Assembly (NCBI GenBank): GCA_026018925.1
Contig: JAKSZU010000018.1
Span: 682,001 to 746,000 of the forward strand
Length of the DNA: 64,000 bases
From: Tupaia tana
Lineage: Eukaryota > Chordata > Mammalia > Scandentia > Tupaiidae
Direction of reading: 5' to 3'
Positions 1 to 11,100 of the stretch are shown here, piece after piece (the stretch's first letter is position 1; every line of letters starts with the position of its first letter). The translations under genes were made by a program, and so were the position numbers. Under the pieces are notes generated by a model. The model did no database searches. It was not told where the DNA came from and was given only the letters and a program-made list of their open reading frames with translations.

Positions 1-505
1 ACACCCACGGGGCCGAGGCGCAGGGAAGCACGGCTGGTCCTGCTCGCGGTTGCTGAGATCAATCATTAACTCCGTCGGGAAGCTCTGGGCCGAGGCTGTT
101 TCCTGTTACGGATCACCTGTAGCCTACTGAAAGTGTGTTCCTCGTACTTCGGCCGGAAGATTAGAAAGCCCCAGGGGAGGAGGGTTATCAGGAGCCAGCT
201 GGCCTGCTCAGGGACAGCAGAGACATTTAGCACAGGGGCTGACCTGCCAGTGCTTGGAATTGGACAGTCACTTTCTCGCGCTGTCCTCAGGTCAGCCGCC
301 ACGCCCTGGAGGGTCACTGGGACACGGCCGTTTGCTCCTGCGTGTTTACTGAGCTGGGGCGTTGGTGCTTTGTGCCTGAAGACCGGGGCAGAGGTCAGCA
401 GGAACCACCCTCTGGGCTGGGGGGGCCTAGTCACCAGGGGTGGGTGGGGCTGCTGGGTTACTTGCCTTCCCCTAGGCTCTGTGTTTGGGACATTTAAGAG
501 AGACT

Positions 506-718
506 GGGGGCTTCAGGTGGCGTGGTGGTTAAGGGCACTGGACTCCCACATGGTCGACCATGGTTTGATTCCCGGACCTGGTGGCTTGCTTTCTCTCTCT
601 CCCTCTCTCTCTGTTCTCTTTCTCTCTCACACACTCTGTCCCTCTCTGGTCAAATTAAATAAACAAACAAATAAATAAACTTAAATAAAAGATAATTCTT
701 AAAACAACAAAAAAAGAA
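506..718 (+). mobile_element. SINE-B
   Basis: Head ggtggcgtggtggttaag, box-B-like GGTTTGATTCC, long CT tract, then ggtcaaattaaa and a TAAA/CAAA-rich tail. Confidence 0.85.
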
Positions 719-1651
719 ATACTGGAGGGAGCTCCTGGAGGGACTCTGAGTCCCAGCCAAGCCGTGGCGGTGCGTGGGAGGGTCCGCAGCCTGCAGAACT
801 CGGGGATGGCACCCCTGAGCATGCTAGTGGGGCCTAGGTTTGGGGTTTCTGAGGCCACAAAGGTAAGCTCTGTGACTACAGTGGCAGATCCAGGGCCCTT
901 TCCTCCAGAAGAGGCGGGCCAGAGTGTCGCAGCCAGAGCCCCACTGCCTCGGTAAAGGTTGGCGGGAGTCAGACACGAAGACCGACCGCTTCAGATGGGA
1001 GGCTCCGCAGGCACAGGCAGGCTGCTCAGCTGTGCAGGGCAGAGTGTGGAGGTGCTTTTGGCCCAGGCCTTCGGAATTCTGTTTCAGACTCAGAAACAGG
1101 TCGGCTCCTCCCGTGGGGCTCCGAACACACTTGCCCACAGTGAGCGCCTGGCCTCATGTTACTCCTCTCAGCGGGCCCTGAAAGCCCTCTTTGTCAGGCT
1201 CAGCACGGCGGGGCAGGGTTGGAGCGCAGGGGTCCGAGAGGAAAAGCTGAAATCGGAGATCGGAGAGCTCGTGGTTTTGTGCTTTAGGGTTATTTGGGAC
1301 AGTGATAAAGGGCATGGATCGCAAGGGGTGCCAGACAGAGCCGGGCTGTGCTCCATCTCCGAAAGGGAGCCCAGGGTGGCTTGGCGGGGAGGGCCTGGGA
1401 CTGCGGGCACAAGCCTCCCGGGCTGAGAGCTTGGACTGCAGGAGAGGCAGGTCCAGGACACAGGGCCCGTTGTCATGGTGAGGTCCTGGCCCAGAGAGGA
1501 GGAACCCTGGGAGGCGGCCCTGAGGGCGGGTAGGGAGAGCAGGGTGAGGCTGTTGAGAAGGTGGATCTGGGACCCCTGCCGAGGCTGAGCAAACATGAAT
1601 TTTGAATTCGTTTGTGTTTTGGGTGGATAATGCTAGGTTAGAAATGAACAG

Positions 1652-1749
1652 AGGGGCCATGAAGTGGCACGGAGGTTAAGGCGCTAGGACCACATGGCTG
1701 ACTGTGTGGTTGAGCCCCAGACCCAGTGGTTTGAAAATCACATTGGGCA
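1652..1749 (+). mobile_element. old SINE, 5' part
   Basis: Diverged tRNA-like head followed by 'ggtttgaaaatcaca'; cut off by the SINE-B that follows directly. Confidence 0.65.
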
Positions 1750-1902
1750 AGGCTGGCAGGTGGCGTGGTGGTTAAAGTGTTGGACTCCTACATGGTTGAC
1801 CGCAGTTTGAGTCCTGGACCTGGCAGCTTGCTTTCTCACTTTCTCTCTCTCTCACTCTGTTCCTCTCTGGCCAAATTAAAATAAATAAAGTTAAATAACG
1901 TA
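1750..1902 (+). mobile_element. SINE-B
   Basis: Complete head, CT tract and ggccaaattaaaataaat tail. Confidence 0.85.
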
Positions 1903-1904
1903 AT

Positions 1905-2152
1905 TTTTTGAGAGGTTTTTGCCATAGGGCACATGTGTTTGCCCGAAAGACAGGGAGAGACAGAGACAGAAAGCGAGAAATCACCCCCAGGGGGGATGGC
2001 TATGCCGCAATCCCTTCTCCATTTTCCTCTTGGGATCTTGGGAACACACACACAGACGCCCGGCGTAAGTTTAAGCCACCAGGTCTGGGACTCAAATCGC
2101 AGTCGACTATATGGGAGTCCAGTGACATACGCATTACGCCAACTGTTGGTCC
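1905..2152 (-). mobile_element. SINE-A
   Basis: Reverse complement of A: tttttgccatagggcac, agaaatcaccccca, cttgggatcttggg, ending in gttggtccc. Confidence 0.87.
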
Positions 2153-2420
2153 CAGTAATTCTTTAAGGGGGAACAAAAAGAAAATCACATTGGATGCATG
2201 TGTTAGTGCCCCAAGTCCTGAGAGCATGGAGGAGAAGCAATTGCAGAGTGGCCTTGCCTCTTTAGGGTGACTTCTCACTTCCCCTCCGGCTCTCTGTCAC
2301 TCTCTGGCAAGTTCACGTGCCCTGCAGCAAAAACAGAGAAGAAGAAGAGACCTGAGTGGAGTGCTTGTCCGCGCATCGCTCGGGGCCCTGCTTGATGTGT
2401 GACTGTGAGGTCAAGAACCA

Positions 2421-2699
2421 TCGGGAACCAGCAGTTAGCGTAATGGCTATGTCGCTGGACTCCCACGTAGTCGACCGTGGTTCGCGTCCTGGACCCGGTG
2501 GCTTAAAACTCACGCCGGGCATGTGTGCGTGCGTGCCCAAGATCCCGAGAGGAGAATGGAGGAGAAGGGATTGCGGCGTGACCATCCCCCCTGGGGGGTG
2601 ATTTCTCGCTTTCTGTCTCTCTGTCTCTCTCTGTCTGTCTGGCGAGCGCACGCGCCCTATAGCGAAAACCTCTCCAAAAAAAAAAAAAAAAAAAAAAGA
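2421..2699 (+). mobile_element. SINE-A, young-looking
   Basis: Full length, with ttagcgtaatgg as A box, the C6/G6 palindrome, gccctatagcgaaaacctctcc and a 22-nt poly-A. Many CpGs are intact. Confidence 0.9.
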
Positions 2700-2811
2700 A
2701 CCACCATGGGCCACCTCCCTCGCACCTCGCAGCTGAGGCTTGGTCAACCTCTGTGCCTCCCACGCCTGCCTGGGGCCTGAGCGCCTGAGACTGTAGAAAT
2801 AACCACAGTAA

Positions 2812-3012
2812 GGGCCGGCAGGTGGCGTGGTGGTTAAGGGCACTGGACTCCCACACGGCTGACTGTGGTTCGAGTCCTAGACCTGGCAGCTTGCTTTCTC
2901 ATTTTCCCGCTCTGGTCAAATTAAAATAAATAAACTTAAATAAAATAATTTTTAAAAACACGTTAAATAAAATAAATAAATTTAAATAAAATAATTTTTA
3001 AAAACACGTTAC
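2812..3012 (+). mobile_element. SINE-B with duplicated tail
   Basis: After the CT tract, the 'aaataaataaa...aataatttttaaaaacacgtta' tail is present twice (about 2928-2966 and 2967-3011). Confidence 0.82.
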
Positions 3013-3660
3013 GTGAAAAAAAAAAGAAAAAAAAAAGGAGCCACAGCAGTTCCCGTACATGTTGATGTTGGGCGTGGTCTAGTGTTCAGGGTATGGGAGG
3101 TGTAAGTTGACGTCTCCCACCCCACACTGGCCCACCCAGGGCCTCTCCCAGAGACCACCACTGTGACAGATCTTGGCATGCTCCTTCCAGAACTGTCACA
3201 TGCTGTACACACACGTGTTCCCTTTGCACACGGCAGCACGTCACACACCCCTCCTGTGCTCGCTCTCGCTCACCAGTGGGAGGATGGTCCCATCGGTGTG
3301 CGAAGTTCCTGCTGCTCCTGTAGACGCACCGGTCGGTCCCCCCAGTGGCAGTCCCTCCAGGCGGTCCTGCACCCGGTTGTGGCGGTTGTCTCCCTCTCGA
3401 GCCCCTCCAGACCAGGAACCTCACTGGCTAACCGCCCTGTGCTCTAGTGCCGTTTCCGGGCGACTTACCGGGTCGAACGTGCATGACCCTAACACACCCC
3501 GTCCTGCTGCCCTCTGAGGCTGTGCCAGGTGCCCCCTTGGGACGTCTGTGCTCCTCTGACCACGCACGACCACACTTTGAGTCTTTGATAGGTGAAAAAT
3601 GGCTAACGTGCATTTTTCCTGTTAGAGTGAACAGCGAATCCTTTGAAAATGACTCCGTTC

Positions 3661-3859
3661 GGGGCCGGCAGGTGCTTGGTGGTTAAGGCACAGATCTCCC
3701 ACATGGTGGAGCTTGAAAATCACACCGGGCGCAAGTGTGTGCGTGCCCCAGACCCCAGGAGAATAGAGACAGGATTGTAGTGTGGCCACCACCCCCACCC
3801 CCGGAGTGATTTCTCACTCACTCTCTGTCGAGCATGTATGCCTTATGGAAAAAAAAAAT
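3661..3859 (+). mobile_element. old SINE-A
   Basis: Diverged head, cccaggagaatag, gtgatttctcactc and gtatgccttatgg followed by poly-A. Confidence 0.75.
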
Positions 3860-3868
3860 TCAGCTTAG

Positions 3869-4096
3869 GGTTGGCCAGGTGGTGCCGTGGTCAGGCACTT
3901 TGTCCCAGAGGGCTGTGCAGTGTGAGCCCTGTGCCTGGCAGCTTGAGGAACATGACGGCATGTGGAAGTGCACGCTCAAAATCCCAAAGGAGGATGGACG
4001 AGAGGGGCCTGTGGTGCAGCCATCCCTGGGGGGTGGGGTGTGCTCTCGGTCTTTTCTCCCTGGTGAGCACATGCACCCTAGAGCAAACTGAAAAAA
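3869..4096 (+). mobile_element. old SINE-A
   Basis: Diverged head without a clear B box, then caaaatcccaaaggagg, catccctggggggtg and gcaccctagagcaaac. Confidence 0.7.
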
Positions 4097-4108
4097 TAGC
4101 ATTTGCCT

Positions 4109-4500
4109 GGGACCAGCAGATGGCATAAGGTTTATGTTGCTGGACTCCCACGTAGGCAGTCATGGTTCGACCGGGCTGGCAGCTGGAAAGTCATGCTGGG
4201 TGCATGTGTGTGGGTGCGTGCATGTGTGTGGGTGCGTGCATGTGTGTGGTGCGTGCATGCGTGTGGGTGCGTGCATGCGTGTGGGTGTGTGCATGTGTGT
4301 GGGTGCGTGCATGCGTGTGGGTGTGTGCATGCGTGTGGGTGCATGCGTGTGGGTGTGTGCATGTGTGCCTTCCCAGGATCCCAAGAGAATAGAGAAGAGA
4401 TTGTGGCATGGCCGTCCCCCTGTAGGGGTGATTTCTTGCTTTCTGTCTCTCTGTCTCTCAGTGAGCACATGCACCCTATAGCAAAGATCTCTTAAAAAAA
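4109..4500 (+). mobile_element. SINE-A with expanded GT-rich segment
   Basis: Starts gggaccagcagatggcataa and ends gcaccctatagcaaag plus poly-A. The normally short GT-rich segment has expanded to about 170 bp, so the element is about 390 bp. Confidence 0.82.
4198..4370 (+). repeat. GT-rich minisatellite inside a SINE-A
   Basis: Imperfect units of about 18 bp, 'gtgtgggtgcgtgcat', with gtgtgc variants. It gives Cys/Val- and His/Thr-rich frames on either strand, none a credible protein. Confidence 0.9.
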
Positions 4501-4642
4501 AGACAAAGCCTGAAAGACACACAGTAACATATTAAATATGGTTGACCCTGGTGTGATTTTGGGCAAATTAATACTCTAATTCTATTTGTCAATAAGCATG
4601 TCAAACCATGTGAGTAACTGGAAAAGTCTTTTTCACGTTTCA

Positions 4643-4820
4643 GGGACCGCAGGAGGCGTGATGAAGGGCTGGACTCCCACATGGCCGACCCGCGGTTCAC
4701 GTTCCGGACCTGGTGGCTTGCTTTCTTGCTTTCCCTCTCTCGGTCTCTCACTCTGTTCCTCTCTGGTCAAATTAAACATAAATAAATAAATAAAGTTAAA
4801 TATAATAATTCTTTTAGAAA
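4643..4820 (+). mobile_element. SINE-B
   Basis: Head shortened at gaagggctgg; CT tract and ggtcaaattaaacataaat tail intact. Confidence 0.83.
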
Positions 4821-6260
4821 GGGAAGACTTTGGATGCAGCCACAGGGCTGCAGCAGTAAAGTAACACTGCTGGAGTGGAGGCCGTGGAGGCCACAGAGGC
4901 CGTGCCCCGGTGTGTCCTGGCTGAGCTGTGGGCTGTGCTGGGGGCCTCGGGGGTGCGTATCCCCTCCCTGACCCCACTTCCCACTGCGCTGCCAGAGTAG
5001 ACGCGACTGGAGGCCGGAGTCCAGAAGTCTGGGAACGGGCTGCTGCCAGGGAGGGTGGGCTGCAGCCTGACACTCCTCAAGGCTCCGGTGGGCACTTGGG
5101 ATTACAGGGGAGGGCTGGGACCCCATAGTCACAGGGCCTCCCTGCTATCTCAGTCCCCTTCTGCTCTGGGCCCTTCTGCCTAACCGGCTCAGGTATGCGG
5201 GCTCTTGCTCCCACCTCTGGGTGAGGTGCCCTGGGAGGCTTGTGGCCTTGAAGTTGGCCTCCCTGCTCCTCCTGCCCTGGTCTCGCCCTGGCGGTCCGTC
5301 CTGGCTCTGGCTGGCCTCGGCCCAGGTTCCTGAGCGCGGGGCAGTTTGGCCTGGTTCGGGTGTGAGCCCTTCCTCCTCGATGGCTGGCAGGTCACTCAGG
5401 GAGCAGACCTATCCCGGCAGGCCTTGCTCCCCTGCCCGCCCTTCCCCAGGGCCTCCGCCCGTCCCCAGCTCCCTCCAGGAACCTGAAGCAGTGTGTCTCC
5501 AAATGTGGGGGTCTCCCCACTCACCCCTCAGCCTTCTAGGAGGGAGGAAGCAGCACCTGGGCTTTTCCTAGGCCCGTGCACGGTCTCCTTCCAGACCTCA
5601 CAGCTCTCCCGTCATCCCACTCACTCAGCGCGGTTGGGGTCTCCAAGAGCACGGGCCTGTCGGAGCTGCACTTTAAAACCTGGCAGTGAGTAGGTCTGGT
5701 TTCACTGCAGTCTAGAACCTTCAGGCTTGTCAGCAGCTTGAGGGAACCAAGAAAGGCTCCTCTCAGAGCGACTCAGAGAAGTCGAAGTGCCCTCACCGAG
5801 GAACCTAAATGGCGCACCGATGTCACTGGGATGTGAAGAGGCGGGGGCACAGCTGTGGACGGACTGGGACGTGAAGAGGCGGGGCACAGCCTGTGGACTG
5901 GGCTTCCCAACAGGGCTCTGAGGGCCTCTCTGGCTCTCATGGGCTGAGCTTGCTGAAGGTCTGGCTTAAGAACGAAGTTTTGCCTTTGTCCCCTTTACAC
6001 GAGCTGGCCTGTCCTCCGCAGGTCATGCCATCAAACATGGCCAGCAGCCTGCCGCGTCTGGAGCCGCCCTGAGAGGGATGTCCATGAGACCTCGCGGACC
6101 TGGACTGTGACTCGGAGGCCCCATTCTGTGTCTTGGGCCACCAGGATGGGCCTCGAGCAGTCAGCAATCACAGTGACCCTGCATGGCCCAGGGGCACACA
6201 GGGGCCAGGGGGCAACACTCCGCGACAGAGAAAGGGCGCCTGCTAGAAACCAGGCCGGCT

Positions 6261-6440
6261 ATGGGCCAGCAGGCGGCGTGCTGATTAAGGCACTGGACAC
6301 TCCCTCATGGCCGACGGCTCAAGTCCGGGACCTGGTGGCTTGCTTTCTCACTTTCCTTCTCTGTGTCTCTCTCTGATCAAATTAAAATAAATTAATAAAT
6401 AATTCTTTTTAAAAAACAAACAAAAAAAAAAAAAATAAAA
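6261..6440 (+). mobile_element. SINE-B
   Basis: gggccagcaggcggcgtg head, gatcaaattaaaataa, then a mixed AAC/A tail. Confidence 0.85.
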
Positions 6441-7823
6441 GAAACCAGCCCGGCTATGTGCCGAGGGCTAACTAGCTGTCCAGGTCCTGGGCTCATAGCA
6501 GCAGTGTCTATGAGCTGGGTTTCTGAGGGTGGCCCTGGTCTTTTCGTCTGCCACATCCTCGGCCTGGGCATGCCCGAGTCTCGGCTCTGCCATGGGGGTT
6601 TACGGCTCAGGCTCCCGGGTCAGCATGCAGAGGGCTGCACTGCCTATACTGCGCAGAGGGGACAGCTCCCAAATCAGTGGCTCAGAGCAACTGTCTGCGG
6701 CTCCAGGCTGGTCCGGGTGGGCACGGCTGACCTCATTGTTTACATCACTGCTGGGTCTGCAGGCGCAGCACCGCCTAAAATGGCCTCGCTCCAGCGTCTG
6801 GAGCAGCAGGGCCTCTTAGCCTGGCCTCTTGCCACTCTTGAAGTGGCTGCTCCCCCTTGGGGACGCAGGGTCCAACCTCTAAGGCACAGCTCTGTCCAAG
6901 TGTCTGTCTCATCACATTCACGCACCTTGGCCTCGGGAACCCACGGATGGGGAACTAGCCTGCCCTTCAGGGAGGGAGGGGCGCGACTCCTAGTCGTGCA
7001 CCACCGAGCTAAACTGTGACAGCAGTGAGGTCCGGGCTGGGCCCAGCATGCCCGTGCGTGTGGTCATGGCTGGGGACCAGAGGTCTGGAAGCCAGTTCAG
7101 GAGTTGGCCTGGGAACCCTCCTTGGGAGCTCCGGCATGGCCCAGAGGTCTTCGGAGCCACCAGGGTGATGCACCTGAGGTCCCGGACAGGAACGGAGTTA
7201 CCCGGTGACCCAGAAGGGCGAGTCCCAGTGAAGTCCCAGGCCACCTTCAGCAGAGGGCTCACTATCACTCTTGTCTCACACATAAAAGGGATACATGGTG
7301 ACATCTGTCTAGGAGCTGGCTTTCTGCAGAGGGCTGGGGGGCTTCTGCGGCTCCCCGCCCGGCTGTGCAGCTCGGCCCCGGGTGTGCAGTTGGCCTGGGT
7401 GTGCAGCTCGGCGGCCGCCGCCTTGGAAGCAGGAGTCACACAGCCTGTGTCCACGCTGCCGGAAGCCGGCAGCCCCGAGCGGGAACCAGCCACCGCTGCA
7501 CACAGCGCAGGTGACGCCTGCGAAGATAACGAGCGGGACTAGAGTTCGTGGAACACGGAATTAAAGCACGAGTTCATTTTGGGGCGACTTTTTAAAAGGT
7601 TTTGGTTTTTCGATAGGGCACTTGCAACGGCCAGAGCCAGGGGAAGAGTGCAGGGCGGCGCGGCCACGCCGGGTCCTTGTCCGCCGCCGGCAGGTCCAGG
7701 TGCGAGCGCCCCCTGCCGGCTCGCCCGCTCCGTGCAGGCCCGGGCGCTAGGGCCCCCTCACGGCGGGACCCCCGACAGCTCCGCGCCAGCGAGCCCGGCG
7801 CCTTCAGCACTGCCTGACAGTGC

Positions 7824-7870
7824 GGGCTGGGGCTGGGACTGGGGCTGCGGCTGCGGCTGCGGCTGCGGCC
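7824..7870 (+). repeat. GGCTGC/GGGCTGGG hexamer tract in the promoter region
   Basis: gggctggggctgggactggg runs into four to five copies of GCGGCT. The G-rich + strand could form a G-quadruplex. Confidence 0.8.
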
Positions 7871-8017
7871 GGACAGGAGCGATCCCTGTGGGACGTCTCC
7901 TTCCCTCACGCGACGCCGCTGCGGGCGCGCACTCCGCCCTCCGCCCTCAGGCGCCGGCTTCCCAGTTGTGGCCGCCACGAGTCCCCGCCCCCGAGGGTGT
8001 GGTCTCTTAGCCGCCAG

Positions 8018-8022
8018 CCAAT
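8018..8022 (+). promoter_or_regulatory. FANCA: CCAAT box (distal)
   Basis: Within ccgccagccaatgggcac, 82 bp before the ATG. The CCAATGG core fits NF-Y. Confidence 0.6.
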
Positions 8023-8041
8023 GGGCACGCGCGTGCTGTAG

Positions 8042-8046
8042 CCAAT
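8042..8046 (+). promoter_or_regulatory. FANCA: CCAAT box (proximal)
   Basis: Within gtagccaatgggaagg, exactly 24 bp after the distal box and in the same orientation. Such spacing is common for paired NF-Y sites. Confidence 0.6.
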
Positions 8047-8103
8047 GGGAAGGCAGCGCGGGCTCAGGAGCCGGGGCGGCGCGGGAGTGCCGGAGTTCCT
8101 GCC

Positions 8104-8182
8104 ATGGCGGCTCACAGGGCGCCCGGCTGCACCTCCGGACCCGGGCCGGTGGGCCGCCGGAGGTCCTGGGCCGAGCTGCTGG
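8104..8182 (+). CDS. FANCA: FANCA exon 1 (coding part)
   Basis: 79 coding bases, residues 1-26 plus one base. It begins MAAHRAPG and ends RRRSWAELL, carrying the first basic cluster of the NLS. Donor GTATGT. The first dozen residues differ strongly from human; conservation starts at GRRR. Intron 1 (8183-9568) holds a pyrimidine-rich tract, one SINE-A and one SINE-B. Confidence 0.95.
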
Positions 8183-11100
8183 GTATGTGGGCGCGGGAGG
8201 CCGCGGGGATCGGCAGGCTGGCCCCCGCCCTGCACCTCCGCTCCTGGCCGCTCCCCGGGCGTCCCCGCTCCGGGCCCCTCTCCTCCTCCCCGGGTCCCCC
8301 CCTCCGCTCCTCTCTCCCCGCCCCTCTCCTCCTCCCCGCCCTTCTCCCCCCTCCCCCGCCCCTCTCCTCCTCCCCGCCCTTCTCCCCCCTCCCCCGCCCC
8401 TCCCCCTCTCCTCCCCGCCCCCTCTCTCCCCCCTTTGCCCCCCCACCCTCTTCCCGGTCCCCCTCCCCTGGCATTGCCCACCGCCTCCTTCGCTGGGCAC
8501 CGCACGCCCCATGCTTCCCCACCTCTCCCGCCCCAGTGCCCCGCAGGGCATCAGCATTTAATTTCCCTCTCAAATGCCAGTCCTATATATTGGACTCTTG
8601 AATCGAATTTCTCTTATGTCGTTGAGGGACAGGGACCTCCCCGCCCATGCTCCATCCTGATCCCCAGTCCCCAGGATAGAGCACCAGGAGCGTTCAGGTC
8701 CACCTGCGCCCAAACCCGGCCTCCCACGTGGCCCAGCTTCCACGGCTGCAGGTTTCAGCTAACTGCACCTGAAACCCAGCCAGCTTCATGCCAGAATTCA
8801 ACCTGAGGGGCCAGCACTCAGCGTGATGGCTCAGTCGCTGGACTCCCATGTAGTGGACTGCGGTTTGAGTCCTGGACCCGGTGGCTTAGACTCACGCCAG
8901 GCACGTGTACGTGGGTGCCCAAGATCCCAAGAGGAGAATGGAGGAGAAGGGATTGCAGCGTGGCCATCCCCCCTGGGGGGTGATTTCTCACTTTCTGTCT
9001 CTCTGTCTCTCTCTGTCGAGCGCATGCGCCCTATAGGTAAAACCTCTCAAAAAAAAAAAAGAAAAAGAATCCGACCTGAGGAAGTAGCCCTCTGTAAACT
9101 TAACTGGGCCACAGACCAGTCGGGTTTTCCCGCCGTTCCGGTTTTGGGATCTCGGGTTGCATGTACTCCTGTCTTAGTCTCCCATGTGGGACAGCACTCT
9201 TTCTCCCCTGGTTTTTCAAGACCTCAGCACTTAAAAAAATTATTTTTGTTTACTTGTATTACCATTTTTTGATTTGACCACAGAGAGGAAAAGTGAGAAA
9301 GCAAAATGCAGGTCCTAGACTCGAACTGCGGTCGGCCATGTGGAATTCCAGCACCTCAACACCATGCCACCTGCCGCCCAAAGACCTCAACACTTTTGAG
9401 GAGTACGGGCTTTTTTTTTTTTTTAAACAGAATATCCCTCGATTGGGTTTGTCTGATGAATTCTCATGTTTAGATTGAGAGAATGCATTTTCAATGTAAT
9501 CACACGGGGTACAGATGTCACTGTGTCTTGTATAAACTGCATTTTTTGGAACTAATTTTTCCTCTCAGCTGGGAGGGTCAAGAAACAAAAATATGACCCT
9601 GAAAGGGAACAGAAGCTGAAAGAAGCAGCTGTGCGCCTCCTGAGACGCCACCTGAGCCTGAGCGACCTCCTGTTTGAGGTGAGATTAAATGGGTCGGCCG
9701 TTTTGAACACAGCTGAGGCCTAGCCTTTGTAAAGACAGCAGGCGGGTGGCAGGCCGTGGGTGAGGTGCTGGGTCCCGCGTGGTTGACCGTGGTTTGAGTC
9801 CTGGACCTGGCATTTGGTTGCTTGCTTTCTGTCTCTGGTAAGCGCACAAGCCCTATAGCAAATTAAATAATATTAATAGAATGAAATTTTATTTATTATT
9901 TTAAATTTGCTATAGGGCTTATGTGCTCACCAGAGAGAGAGAACGCAAGCAAGCTGCCAGGTTTGGGACTTGAACTGTGGTTGGCCATGTGAGAGTCCAG
10001 CGCCTTAACTGCCATGCCACCTGCTAGCCCCAAAGAATTCTTTTTTTTTTTTTCCCAAAGAATTCTTTAAAAAAGGACGCCTGGCGGGGAACCAGCAGTT
10101 AGCGTAATGGCTATGTCACTGGACTCCCACGTAGTTGACCGCGGTTCGCGTCCCAGACCCGGTGGCTTAAAACTCACGCCGGGCGAGTGTGCGTGCGTGC
10201 CCAAGATCCCGAGAGGAGAATGGAGGAAAAGGGATTGCGGCGTGACCATCCTCCCTGGGGGGTGATTTCTCGCTTTCTGTCTCTCTGTCTGGTGAGCGCA
10301 CGCGCCCTATAGCAAAAACCTCTCCAAGAAAAAAAAGACACCTGGGTAGAAGCAACCACATTAAATGAGAGGAGAATAAATTGGAGGCTTTATCTCTTTG
10401 AAGACAGAAGTTGAAAAATAAGTTTAATAAGGATTCTTAAAGGGCTTTTTTTTTAAATTTTTAGAGAGATATTTTGCTAAAGGGTGCGTAGACAGACAGA
10501 AAGCAAGAGATCACCCCCCAGGGGGGATGGCCACACTCCAGAGACAGAAAGTCAGAAAGCGAGAAATCACCCCCCAGGGGGGATGGCCACACCGCAGTCC
10601 CTTCTCCATTCTCCTCTCGGGATCTTGGGCACGCGTGCACACGTGCCCGGTGTGAGTTTTAAGCCACCGGGCCTGGGACTCGAACCGCGGTCGACTACAT
10701 GAGAGTTCAGCGACATAGCTGTTACACTAACTGCTGGTCCCTCTGCTCTACTCTTGGGATTTTGGACATGCGTGCACATATGCCCAGCGTGAGTTTTAAG
10801 CTGCTGGGTCCAGGACTTGAACTGCAGTTGATTACATGGGAGTCCAGTGACACAAACATGACACTATTTGCTGGTCCCATGCACAGCTGAAATAAACCTG
10901 GAGTTGTTTTGGTTTCTAGGTCGAAGGTCCGCCACGTAAAAAACTGTGTCTTGGCGAACTGATTGACTGTGACAGCCCTGAGGCCTACACTGGTCATTCC
11001 AGTTCACTGATAGGTGAGTTACGCCTCATCCTCTCAGTACCTCGAGTTACAGAGAACTTTTTATAAAAAATGAGTATGATTGGCACCAGCAGGTGGTGTG

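Larger units (their letters stand above)
1..7600. other. Upstream intergenic DNA, no gene seen
   Basis: No ORF here reads as a known protein; the short ORFs on both strands are interrupted by SINEs or are GC-rich chance frames. SINEs occupy much of 500-4820 and 6261-6440. The stretches 1-505, 720-1650, 3010-3660, 4820-6260 and 6440-7600 show no repeat or coding signature I recognise. In human the divergent neighbour SPIRE2 lies upstream of FANCA; nothing resembling its first exon is visible, so it probably starts further left. Confidence 0.6.
7600..8330 (+). promoter_or_regulatory. FANCA: CpG-rich promoter region of FANCA
   Basis: A GC- and CpG-dense stretch spans the start codon and the beginning of intron 1. 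No TATA box is seen near exon 1. GC boxes (ccccgccccc near 7983-7992) and two CCAAT boxes precede the ATG. This fits a housekeeping-type promoter; the transcription start cannot be placed from sequence alone. The limits are judged by eye. Confidence 0.75.

Noticed and set aside
1-8000. SPIRE2 first exon, expected as the divergent neighbour
   Set aside because: No matching - strand protein segment or second CpG island was seen in the 8 kb upstream.
7592-8557. A 321-codon - strand frame across the promoter, a possible divergent gene
   Set aside because: Arg/Gly/Glu-rich low-complexity translation of a CpG island and polypurine tract, with open frames on the other strand as well; it resembles neither SPIRE2 nor another known protein.
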